Positions 1-6,806 of a stretch of 10,817 nucleotides of DNA are shown here, in pieces (within the stretch, counting starts at the first letter, position 1; each line of letters starts with the position of its first letter). The notes beneath the pieces are model-generated. The model was not told the origin of the DNA, ran no database searches, and worked only from the letters and a program-made list of their open reading frames with translations. The stretch comes from CAZBGL01 sp964491375 (GTDB lineage: Bacteria > Desulfobacterota > Deferrisomatia > Deferrisomatales > Deferrisomataceae). Both the position numbers and the translations under genes were made by a program. The DNA lies in NCBI GenBank assembly GCA_964491375.1, contig CAZBGL010000325.1:1-10817 (forward strand), read 5' to 3'.

Positions 1-399
1 GGACGCGGCTCCCACGGCGGCGGTGCCTTTTCGGGCAAGGATCCGTCCAAGGTGGACCGGTCGGCGTCGTACATGGCCCGCTACATCGCGAAGAACGTGG
101 TGGCCGCGGGCCTGGCGGACAAGTGCGAGGTGCAGATCTCGTACGCGATCGGGGTGGCGGAGCCGGTTTCGATCATGATCGACACGTTCGGGACTTGGAA
201 GGTGGAGCCGGACCGGATCGCCGGGATCGTGAAGGAGGTGTTCCCGCTCAAGCCCAAGCAGATCATCGAATACCTGGACCTGCTCAGGCCGATCTACAAG
301 AAGACCGCGGCCTACGGCCACTTTGGCCGGAACGAGCCCGGGTTCACGTGGGAGAGGACGGACAAAGTGGAGGAACTGCGCAGGGCCGCCGGCCTGTAA
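1..399 (+). CDS. metK: S-adenosylmethionine synthetase, C-terminal part (5' end outside window)
   Basis: Makes S-adenosylmethionine from methionine and ATP in the cytoplasm. The reading frame is open from base 1 and ends with TAA at 397-399, giving the last 132 residues; compared with the roughly 384 residues of E. coli MetK, about two thirds of the protein lies upstream of the window. The fragment opens with the glycine-rich MetK signature (GGGAFSGKDPSKVDRSA), followed by ARYIAKNVVAAGLA, SYAIGVAEP, and the C-terminal PIYKKTAAYGHFGR and W-E-KTDK-like segments, all where they belong in the family. No frameshift is visible. It is followed 64 nt downstream by ahcY on the same strand, so SAM synthesis and SAH recycling are probably co-transcribed. 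Identification is essentially certain. Confidence 0.97.
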   Translation, partial: GRGSHGGGAFSGKDPSKVDRSASYMARYIAKNVVAAGLADKCEVQISYAIGVAEPVSIMIDTFGTWKVEPDRIAGIVKEVFPLKPKQIIEYLDLLRPIYKKTAAYGHFGRNEPGFTWERTDKVEELRRAAGL

Positions 400-426
400 C
401 CCTTGGAGTCGCGAGGGCGGCCGAGG

Positions 427-442
427 GCGAACACCCGTTCGC
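427..442 (+). other. Small hairpin in metK-ahcY spacer
   Basis: A perfect 6-bp inverted repeat (GCGAAC, loop ACCC, GTTCGC) lies in the 64-nt spacer, 9 nt before the ahcY ribosome binding site AAGGAG (451-456). There is no T-tract, so it is not a good intrinsic terminator. It could be an RNA-processing or stability hairpin, or chance in GC-rich DNA. It does not match what I remember of the SAH riboswitch core. Confidence 0.3.
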
Positions 443-463
443 GGCACGGAAAGGAGCCAGGAC

Positions 464-1723
464 GTGAGAGGTGACATCAAGGATCCCGGGTTGAGGGATC
501 TGGGGGTGAAACGGATCCTGTGGGCGGACCAAGACATGCCCGTGCTTCGGAAGATCCGCCAGCGTTTCGAGGCGGAAAAGCCCCTTGCGGGCCGGAAGAT
601 GAGCGCGTGCCTGCACATCACGGCCGAAACGGCCAACCTGGCACGCACGCTCCGGGCCGGGGGGGCGGATCTGGTCCTTTGCGCCTCCAACCCGCTTTCG
701 ACCCAGGACGACGTGGCCGCTGCCTTGACGCTGGAGTTCGGGATTCCGGTGTACGCCATCAAGGGCGAGGACCGGGACACGTACTACCGGCACATCGAGG
801 CCGCGGTGGCCCACGAACCCGACATCACCATGGACGACGGTGCGGACCTGGTGAGCGTGATCCACGCCGAACACCCGGAGCTCCACGGCAGGGTGATCGC
901 GAGCATGGAAGAGACCACCACGGGCGTGATCCGGCTACGGGCCATGGAGCGCGACGGGGCGCTCAGGTTCCCGGTGGTGGCGGTGAACGACGCGGACTGC
1001 AAGCACCTGTTCGACAACCGGTACGGGACGGGGCAGTCCACGGTGGACGGGATCATCCGGGCCACGGACGTGCTGCTCGCCGGCAAGACCGTGGTGGTGG
1101 CCGGATACGGTTGGTGCGGGCGGGGCTTTGCGATGCGGGCGCGCGGCATGGGGGCGCGGGTGATCGTGACCGAGGTGGAGCCGCTGCGGGCCCTCGAGGC
1201 GGTCATGGACGGCTTCTGGGTGATGCCCATGGTCGAGGCCGCGCGGGTGGGGGACGTGTTCTGCACGCTCACGGGCGACATCCACGTGCTCCGGAGGGAG
1301 CACTTCGAGGTGATGAAGGACGGGGCGCTGGTGGCCAACTCGGGCCACTTCAACGTGGAGATCGACATCCCGGCGCTGGAAGCCCTGGCCGACCGCGTGG
1401 AGAAGGGGGTGCGGCCCCACGTGGACGCCTACGTGATGCCGGACGGCAGGCGGATTTACCTGCTCGGCGAGGGGCGCCTCATCAACCTGGCGGCGGCGGA
1501 GGGGCACCCGGCGAGCGTGATGGACATGAGCTTCGCGGTGCAGGCCCTGACCACGGAGTGGGCCGTGAAGAACGCGGGGAAACTGGAGCCCCGGGTGTAC
1601 GGGGTGCCCAAGGAGATCGACGCATGGGTGGCCCGGTTGAAGCTCGAGGCCATGGGGGTGCGGATCGACACCTTGACCGAGGAACAGAAGGCGTACCTCG
1701 CCTCGTGGGAGATGGGGACCTGA
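464..1723 (+). CDS. ahcY: S-adenosylhomocysteine hydrolase (short form, NAD-dependent)
   Basis: Hydrolyses S-adenosylhomocysteine to adenosine and homocysteine, removing the inhibitory by-product of SAM-dependent methylation. The 419-residue product has substrate-site segments HITAETANLA (H51), STQDDVAAAL, DDGADL (D124-D125), EETTTG (E149-E150), K180 and D184. The NAD-binding Rossmann loop is AGYGWCGRG (about 213-221), followed by NSGHFNVEID (H294) and EGHP (H348). The GTG start at 464 is chosen because AAGGAG lies at 451-456 with 7-nt spacing; the upstream extension of this frame overlaps metK and looks non-coding. The protein lacks the roughly 40-residue insertion of many bacterial and plant enzymes. 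It ends in YLASWEMGT rather than the lysine/tyrosine-bearing tail (KPDHYRY) of eukaryotic enzymes, which is typical of the short archaeal/Thermotoga-like class. It follows metK, so the two cover opposite ends of the methylation cycle. Confidence 0.96.
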   Translation: MRGDIKDPGLRDLGVKRILWADQDMPVLRKIRQRFEAEKPLAGRKMSACLHITAETANLARTLRAGGADLVLCASNPLSTQDDVAAALTLEFGIPVYAIKGEDRDTYYRHIEAAVAHEPDITMDDGADLVSVIHAEHPELHGRVIASMEETTTGVIRLRAMERDGALRFPVVAVNDADCKHLFDNRYGTGQSTVDGIIRATDVLLAGKTVVVAGYGWCGRGFAMRARGMGARVIVTEVEPLRALEAVMDGFWVMPMVEAARVGDVFCTLTGDIHVLRREHFEVMKDGALVANSGHFNVEIDIPALEALADRVEKGVRPHVDAYVMPDGRRIYLLGEGRLINLAAAEGHPASVMDMSFAVQALTTEWAVKNAGKLEPRVYGVPKEIDAWVARLKLEAMGVRIDTLTEEQKAYLASWEMGT

Positions 1724-1765
1724 TCGATTCCGTGTCTTCTGTCGCCTGATCCGGACACCCGGATC

Positions 1766-1812
1766 GTGGGAGCGACCTTCCAGCCGCGATCGCGACCGGG
1801 AGGTCGCTCCCA
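1766..1812 (+). repeat. REP-like palindromic element, complete copy
   Basis: A 12-bp perfect inverted repeat (TGGGAGCGACCT at 1767-1778 and AGGTCGCTCCCA at 1801-1812) encloses a 22-nt centre containing the perfect palindrome CGCGATCGCG (1785-1794). The first 31 nt (from GTGGGAGCG) match 28 of 31 positions of a second copy at 6060-6090 on the opposite strand. The GTGG/GTAG-GAGCGGC-like head followed by an intergenic palindrome resembles the REP elements of Pseudomonas, Xanthomonas and Stenotrophomonas, which are mobilised by RAYT (IS200-like) transposases. It lies between ahcY and its terminator. No RAYT gene is in the window. Confidence 0.7.
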
Positions 1813-1873
1813 GGTGGCGTGCACCGGACCGTTCTCGGCTTCCGGCCTTCTGGCCGAAGGAACCTGCGGCAGG

Positions 1874-1905
1874 CGCTGGCGGCTCCCCGCCGGCGTTTGT
1901 TTTGT
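1874..1905 (+). terminator. Intrinsic terminator downstream of ahcY
   Basis: A 9-bp GC-rich stem (CGCTGGCGG at 1874-1882, loop CTCC, CCGCCGGCG at 1887-1895, with one T-G wobble) is followed directly by TTTGTTTTGT. T-rich tracts are rare in this DNA, so the combination is convincing. It would end the metK-ahcY transcript about 150 nt after the ahcY stop and separate it from icd. Confidence 0.75.
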
Positions 1906-1979
1906 GGGGGGCCGAGGGCGGGGTGGACCGGATGGGAAGACACGGGCGAGGCGCTTGGAGCCACCAAGGGAGGAGACCG

Positions 1980-3242
<1,263 letters not shown>

Positions 3243-3244
3243 AC

Positions 3245-3276
3245 GGGGCTGTCCCCGCGGACCGGGGTGTGTCCCC
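3245..3276. repeat. Tandem GGGG(N4-5)CCCC mini-hairpins between convergent genes
   Basis: The 67-nt gap between the convergent icd and CPBP stops contains GGGGCTGTCCCC (3245-3256) and GGGGTGTGTCCCC (3264-3276), two near-identical short hairpins 7 nt apart. They may help end transcription from both sides or be relics of a dispersed repeat. There is no T-tract, so a standard intrinsic terminator is not supported. Confidence 0.35.
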
Positions 3277-3309
3277 TCGCCCTGTTCGGGATTGCCCCGG
3301 CACGGGCTC

Positions 3310-3987
3310 TCAGGGGTGTGCCTGGGCGACCCAGGGTAGCAGGAACAGGGCGGCGTTGCCCAAGGCGTGGACGACATACGGGGCCCAGAGGCTCCGGGAG
3401 CGCTCGTAGACCACGCAGAAGACCACGCCCCCCAGGGCCTGGGTCCAGGGCACGGGGGTGCGTCCGAGGTGGGCGGCGGCGAACAGGACCGTGGTCAGGA
3501 ACACGGCGGGCGCCGGGCGCCAGTGCCGCCGGAGCGCGCCGTACAGCACCCCCCGGAAGAGCAGCTCCTCGAAGGCGGGGGCCACCACGGCCCCGGCCGC
3601 GAGAAGCGCGGCCAGTTCGCCTCCGGACGGGCGGGGGCCGGCCAGGAGCTCCAGGATGCTTCCCAGCCCGGAGAACCGTCCGGCCGTTTCGACAGCCGCC
3701 ACGGCTGCCGCAAAGCCGGCCGCCACCCCCAGCCCCGCGCGCAGTCCCCTGCCCGCGGCCGGGCCGGTGATCCCCAGGCGCCGGGGTCCCCAGCCCCGGA
3801 GTTGCGCCCAGGCCAGGAGAACCGTGGACTCGACGGTGCGGACCAGCCCGGTCCACAGGAGGGCTGCCGTGGGGCTCCGGGGGGCCGGAACCCGGGCGGC
3901 GAGCGCCAGTTCCAGCCCCACCCAGCCGGCCAGCACGGCCAGGGCCTCCGCGACCCCGGGGCCGGGGGGAGCCTCCCGGGGGGTCAC
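3310..3987 (-). CDS. CPBP family intramembrane glutamic endopeptidase (Abi/Rce1-like)
   Basis: A 225-residue polytopic membrane protein with the three family motifs. EELLFR (E140, E141, R145) supplies the catalytic glutamate, FAAAH (H173) the first histidine, and HALGN (H207, N211) the second. Several alanine/leucine-rich hydrophobic stretches precede and surround them, as in Rce1 and bacterial Abi/CPBP proteases. The GTG at 3987 is preferred: GGGAGGA sits just upstream, and the start overlaps the stop of the preceding gene by 4 nt (GTGA), which suggests translational coupling. An in-frame ATG at 4008 would add 7 residues but has a poorer ribosome binding site. The substrate is unknown; family members range from prenyl-protein processing to bacteriocin immunity. 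The pairing with the membrane HEAT protein is the only contextual clue. Confidence 0.9.
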   Translation of the reverse strand: MTPREAPPGPGVAEALAVLAGWVGLELALAARVPAPRSPTAALLWTGLVRTVESTVLLAWAQLRGWGPRRLGITGPAAGRGLRAGLGVAAGFAAAVAAVETAGRFSGLGSILELLAGPRPSGGELAALLAAGAVVAPAFEELLFRGVLYGALRRHWRPAPAVFLTTVLFAAAHLGRTPVPWTQALGGVVFCVVYERSRSLWAPYVVHALGNAALFLLPWVAQAHP

Positions 3988-5396
3988 CGGATTCCTCCCG
4001 GACGCCATCCCATGCGCCACAGGGCGGCGTAGGCCCGTTCCTTCACGTACCACTCCCCGCGGCTTCCCAGCAGGCCGAGCAGGGCCTGCCGGGCCCGCGC
4101 GCCCCCGGTGCGGCCCAGGCCCAACGCCGCGGTGTAGCGCACGTTGATCACCGGATCCTCCAGGGCCCGGAGGAGCCAGGATTCCCCCCGAGGGCCGAGT
4201 CGGGAGGCGAGGCGCGCGCCGTAGAGCCGGAGCACGGGGCGGGGGCTCCGGAGCAAGGAGTCCACGTCGGCCTCGGGGGGGGCGCGAGAGGAGGCCGCCA
4301 GGTGTCTTGCCCCGCGCAGCCACGGGGGCGGGATGGAGGCCGCGGCCACCGCCCCGCCCAGCAGCCCGGCGCAGAGGAGCACGAACAGGACCCGTTTGCG
4401 CCGGCCCGGGATCCAGCTCCCGACCCGAAGGGCAATCCCGCCGAGCGTCCACGCCAGGGCGATCGGCCCCCCCGCGAACAGCGCCAGGGCGGTGGCCCGC
4501 CGCAGGGCACGCGCCCGGTCCGCGTCCCGGGCGAGCCACCTCCACGACTTTCCCTGCTGGACCGGATCGGAGGGCCAGGGCACCCTGACCCCGTCGGCTT
4601 CGAGGATGATCCGATCCCCCGCCCGGTGCGCGACCACGTCGGCGGCCCCCGGGGGGCCATCTGCGCACAGCGCCCCGAACCGGAGCACCTGCCGACAGAA
4701 CGAGAGCCGCTCCGGCCCCGGCAGTTCCGGCCGGACCCACGGCTGGCTCCGGGCGTCCAGGGGCTTCAGCACCTCCGCGGGGTAGAGGGTCCACCGGTAG
4801 TACAGGTGATTCATCCACAAACCCGGTCCCGACGGGGCGGCCAGGAGGATCCGGTCCCGCACCCGGGTGAACGCGCCTTCGGGCGCCCGTGCCCAAGGCA
4901 CCAGCCCCAGCGCGGCCACAGCCCCCGCGGCGGCCCGGAGCAGCACCGACCGGCGGTCCCGGGGGGGATGGGTCCAAACGAGGGTGGCTGCCGACGCGCA
5001 CAGGAGGAAGAGCGCCAGTTGCGGATCCCCGTACGCCCAGGCGGCGGCCGGCAGCGCGAGCACGAGCCAGGGAGCCGACCGGCCCACCCGGCCCGGAAGC
5101 ATGCGGGCCGTTGCCACGGCCACGCCCAGGACCGCGGCCGTGCCCAGGCCCAGGCTCAGGCCGAAGAACACGGCGCCGGCGGCCGGAGGGGCCCAGGAAG
5201 CCAGGGTCTCCAAGTGCCCGGGGCCGGGAAGGGCGGGAAGACCTGCGTCCAAGAACACCCGGTTCTTTTCCAGCAGCCGCAACGCGCTTTCTCGGGTCCG
5301 AAGCGCGCCGAGCACGGCTGCCGCCAGGATGCCGACCAGCGCGATCCGCCCCGCCCGTGCCGGGGTTCCGGGGAAGGAAGCAGGGTCGCGGTTCAT
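3984..5396 (-). CDS. Multi-pass membrane protein with C-terminal HEAT-like repeats
   Basis: I do not recognise a named family for this 470-residue protein. Hydrophobic segments lie at about 16-33, 70-98, 108-122, 126-141, 151-168, 301-326 and 335-354. Arginine-rich loops (98-106, 143-149, 331-335) suggest an inside N-terminus. That topology puts the loop of about 130 residues (170-298, with cysteines 234 and 244) and the C-terminal tail outside the cytoplasm; this is inference. The tail has HEAT-like alpha-helical pairs: about 386-401, 406-432 (EDPVINVRYTAALGLGRTG, a typical HEAT pattern) and 436-464. The ATG at 5396 has no strong ribosome binding site. It is the first gene of a two-gene - strand unit with the CPBP protease, overlapping it by 4 nt. 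A possible role is a membrane scaffold or partner of the protease, not shown by sequence. Confidence 0.8.
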   Translation of the reverse strand: MNRDPASFPGTPARAGRIALVGILAAAVLGALRTRESALRLLEKNRVFLDAGLPALPGPGHLETLASWAPPAAGAVFFGLSLGLGTAAVLGVAVATARMLPGRVGRSAPWLVLALPAAAWAYGDPQLALFLLCASAATLVWTHPPRDRRSVLLRAAAGAVAALGLVPWARAPEGAFTRVRDRILLAAPSGPGLWMNHLYYRWTLYPAEVLKPLDARSQPWVRPELPGPERLSFCRQVLRFGALCADGPPGAADVVAHRAGDRIILEADGVRVPWPSDPVQQGKSWRWLARDADRARALRRATALALFAGGPIALAWTLGGIALRVGSWIPGRRKRVLFVLLCAGLLGGAVAAASIPPPWLRGARHLAASSRAPPEADVDSLLRSPRPVLRLYGARLASRLGPRGESWLLRALEDPVINVRYTAALGLGRTGGARARQALLGLLGSRGEWYVKERAYAALWRMGWRPGGIR

Positions 5397-5438
5397 CCGT
5401 CGATTTCCGGCCGGAGACGGGACAAGGGGATTTTGCTT

Positions 5439-5467
5439 ATCCTAACAGGCGACGGGGCGATTCACCA
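5439..5467 (-). promoter_or_regulatory. Weak candidate promoter for the membrane HEAT/CPBP unit
   Basis: Read on the - strand, TGGTGA (5467-5462) and TAGGAT (5444-5439) are 17 nt apart, within the only AT-rich island upstream of the 5396 start. The -10 matches 4 of 6 consensus positions and the -35 only 3 of 6. The predicted 5' leader is about 35 nt. Plausible but weak. Confidence 0.3.
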
Positions 5468-5658
5468 CGTGCGGGAGCAGGCCCGGGGCACTCTCAGCCA
5501 TCGACCGCACCCGGAATCGGTGTTTGGACCAGCACTTCCAAGTGACTTCTCGCTCGGAAACCTCAGGGCTGCGGTGACGCCTGCGGCGCAACCCTCTCGG
5601 ATGTCTACCGATTCGAGCCGAGCGCTCCACGCCGGCCTGGGACCCGTGCATTCCGTCA

Positions 5659-5705
5659 CATGTTTCGCCCGGGAGGGCCCCCTGGCTCGGGCGGGCGGGA
5701 ACATG
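5659..5705. repeat. 13-bp imperfect inverted repeat (hairpin)
   Basis: CATGTTTCGCCCG (5659-5671) pairs with CGGGCGGGAACATG (5692-5705) as a 13-bp stem with one G-T wobble and one bulged G, around a 20-nt loop. Further outward, CATT (5649-5652) can pair with AATG (5707-5710) across an asymmetric bulge. No T-tract follows on either strand. It may be a structured RNA element or an insertion remnant. Confidence 0.5.
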
Positions 5706-6059
5706 CAATGTGCAACCTCGCCGCAGCAACCCGCTCCTCGGAAACGCCCGGCGAGCCTCCTCGGGTTGCGCCCTTGCCGCTTGCACACCCCAGGGCCGCG
5801 GCGACCGTAGGAGCCGCGCTCGCACCTTGCAGGGGACCCTCCCGGGCATGGGTGCTCACAGGAGTTCATCCACCGAGCCCGGGGCCTGGAGCCGCGCAGG
5901 GGTTAGGAGGCCAGACGCCGTCGCCTCCCGAGCCCACCGGCCGTGCACGCGAGCGGCACGATGGCTTCCGAGCACCGCCGCCGAGGCCGCGGCCCCGCGC
6001 GGAAACGGGTCCCGGGCTCGCCATCGGTCTTCAGGGCGGAAGGGCCCCGGTCCTAACCC

Positions 6060-6090
6060 GTCGCGATCGCGGCCGGAAAGCCGCTCCCAC
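6060..6090 (-). repeat. REP-like element, incomplete (half) copy
   Basis: Read on the - strand from 6090 this begins GTGGGAGCGGCTTTCC and ends GCGATCGCGAC, identical at 28 of 31 positions to the start of the element at 1766. All three differences are transitions. It contains its own small hairpin (GCGGC, GCCGC arms). The mirror half present in the first copy is missing: sequence beyond 6060 shows no matching AGGTCGCTCCCA arm. Confidence 0.65.
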
Positions 6091-6098
6091 GTCGTTGG

Positions 6099-6148
6099 CG
6101 AACGGCTCCCTGGCTCCTTCCTGCCAGCCCTTGGCCGTTAGCCGTTCG
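6099..6148. repeat. Nested inverted repeat next to the REP-like half element
   Basis: CGAACGGCT (6099-6107) and AGCCGTTCG (6140-6148) are perfect 9-bp arms. Between them CTGGC (6110-6114) and GCCAG (6123-6127) form an inner stem. TCTTTCTC follows on the + strand, so a weak terminator is possible, but no gene is seen to end here. The inverted repeat starts 8 nt from the REP-like copy, so it may be part of the same composite element. Confidence 0.45.
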
Positions 6149-6279
6149 TCTTTCTCGCCCCAAAGCGGAAGCAGCCCACCGGCCCCCGTCCCCGAGCGAC
6201 CCCGTTCCGGATACAGGGGGCGTCCCACCGGGGAGGCTGGAAGAACGGCTGGATGGTGGTTTTGGAGGGAGGGATCGGG

Positions 6280-6308
6280 TACAGTGGGGACGCCCGGTTC
6301 CGAGGAAC
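6280..6308 (+). promoter_or_regulatory. Possible -10 box and dyad before the PilZ gene
   Basis: TACAGT (6280-6285) is the same -10-like hexamer as in the strong promoter at 6753, but the position 17 nt upstream (TGGTTT, 6257-6262) is a poor -35. A perfect dyad GTTCC-GA-GGAAC (6297-6308) lies between this box and the PilZ ribosome binding site, where an operator or leader hairpin could sit. Evidence is thin. Confidence 0.25.
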
Positions 6309-6319
6309 GGAGGTGGCCC

Positions 6320-6733
6320 ATGGAGCACGCCGAGCGACGCAGACACGAGCGGATCCCCAAGCGGGCCCGGATCACCTGCCAGGCGATCACCTACCCGTTG
6401 GGAGGGGCCCCCGAGCTTCGGGCCGAGATGGTGGACGTGAGCGAAGGAGGGGTGCGCCTCGTGCTCGAGGAACCCCTGGACCCGGAGCGGCCCGTCCAGG
6501 TGGCCCTGGTCCTCCAGGGATGGCACCGCCATACGTCCGGGTTCCTCAAGTACGACGAAACGTCCATCTCCAGGCCCCTTACGGCCATCGGCCGGGTGGT
6601 CCGGGTCCGGCCCGTGGCAAACGGCCGCTACGAGGCGGGCATCGAGTTCGTGGACATCTGGGAGGACCACTGGCAGGCCATGCGGGCCTACCTGGAACAG
6701 GAAAAACGGCGTCTCAAGAACGCGGCGCGTTGA
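6320..6733 (+). CDS. PilZ-domain protein (candidate c-di-GMP receptor)
   Basis: A 137-residue single-domain cytoplasmic protein. The PilZ nucleotide-binding signatures are both present: an arginine cluster ERRRHERIPKR near the N-terminus (R7xxxR11), and DVSEGG at 39-44 (DxSxxG). The following strands (VRLVLEEPL, VQVALVLQGW, AIGRVVRVRPV, RYEAGIEFVDI) fit the beta-barrel, and a basic C-terminal helix closes the protein. By family knowledge it binds cyclic di-GMP and relays the signal to a partner. The ATG at 6320 is chosen for GGAGGT at 6309-6314; the open frame upstream to 5660 has no domain and a non-coding look. Its TGA (6731-6733) lies inside the -35 box of the next operon's promoter, so the two units abut directly. 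A functional link with that operon is possible but unproven. Confidence 0.9.
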   Translation: MEHAERRRHERIPKRARITCQAITYPLGGAPELRAEMVDVSEGGVRLVLEEPLDPERPVQVALVLQGWHRHTSGFLKYDETSISRPLTAIGRVVRVRPVANGRYEAGIEFVDIWEDHWQAMRAYLEQEKRRLKNAAR

Positions 6734-6758
6734 CCCGCCGGGCCGGGTGCCCTACAGT
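6730..6758 (+). promoter_or_regulatory. Sigma-70-type promoter of the ycf46-ycf35 operon
   Basis: TTGACC (6730-6735; 5 of 6 consensus) and TACAGT (6753-6758; 4 of 6) are separated by exactly 17 nt, giving a predicted start near 6765 and a leader of about 42 nt. The -35 overlaps the stop codon of the PilZ gene. It is the best promoter match in the window. Confidence 0.65.
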
Positions 6759-6770
6759 AGACAGGCTGTC
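6752..6770 (+). promoter_or_regulatory. Operator-like palindromes at the -10/+1 region
   Basis: Two perfect dyads overlap by one base: CTACAGTAG (6752-6760), which contains the -10 box, and GACAGGCTGTC (6760-6770), which spans the predicted transcription start. A repressor bound here would block the promoter. The regulator is unknown and none is encoded nearby. Confidence 0.4.
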
Positions 6771-6806
6771 AAACGAGGGTTCGGTAACACCGGTGGGCAG
6801 GTTCAC

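Larger units (their letters stand above)
5397..6319. other. Long non-coding gap between divergent genes, with several inverted repeats
   Basis: No coding sequence here can be supported. The open frames present (for example - strand 5442-5849 and the upstream extension of the PilZ frame from 5660) read as arginine/proline/glycine-rich strings with no recognisable domain, and none has a convincing ribosome binding site. No tRNA or known riboswitch was recognised. The stretch holds a hairpin at 5659-5705, a half REP-like element at 6060-6090, an inverted repeat at 6099-6148, and a GTAGGAGC head (5807-5814) like a decayed REP start. It looks like decayed intergenic DNA that collects repeats, though an unannotated structured RNA cannot be excluded. 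Confidence 0.6.

Noticed and set aside
400..463. SAH riboswitch before ahcY
   Set aside because: SAH riboswitches are known upstream of ahcY in some proteobacteria, but the 64-nt spacer is short and I see only a single 6-bp hairpin and no conserved core. A covariance-model search would settle it.
1902..1979. Upstream TTG start for icd
   Set aside because: It lies in the T-tract of the ahcY terminator and adds residues absent from Icd. The ATG at 1980 has a strong ribosome binding site.
3988..4008. ATG start for the CPBP protease at 4008
   Set aside because: In frame and possible, but it has a weak ribosome binding site and a 25-nt overlap. The GTG at 3987 has GGGAGGA and a standard 4-nt overlap.
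4302..5810. 502-residue + strand open frame opposite the membrane HEAT gene
   Set aside because: Arginine/proline/glycine-rich shadow; the - strand frame has clear membrane segments and HEAT helices instead.
5660..6319. Long N-terminal extension of the PilZ protein
   Set aside because: The added 220 residues are low-complexity and run through inverted repeats. The ATG at 6320 has GGAGGT at good spacing and gives a normal single-domain length.
6747..6806. Upstream GTG start for ycf46
   Set aside because: It would begin upstream of the -10 box of the operon's own promoter, so it could not be translated from that transcript.
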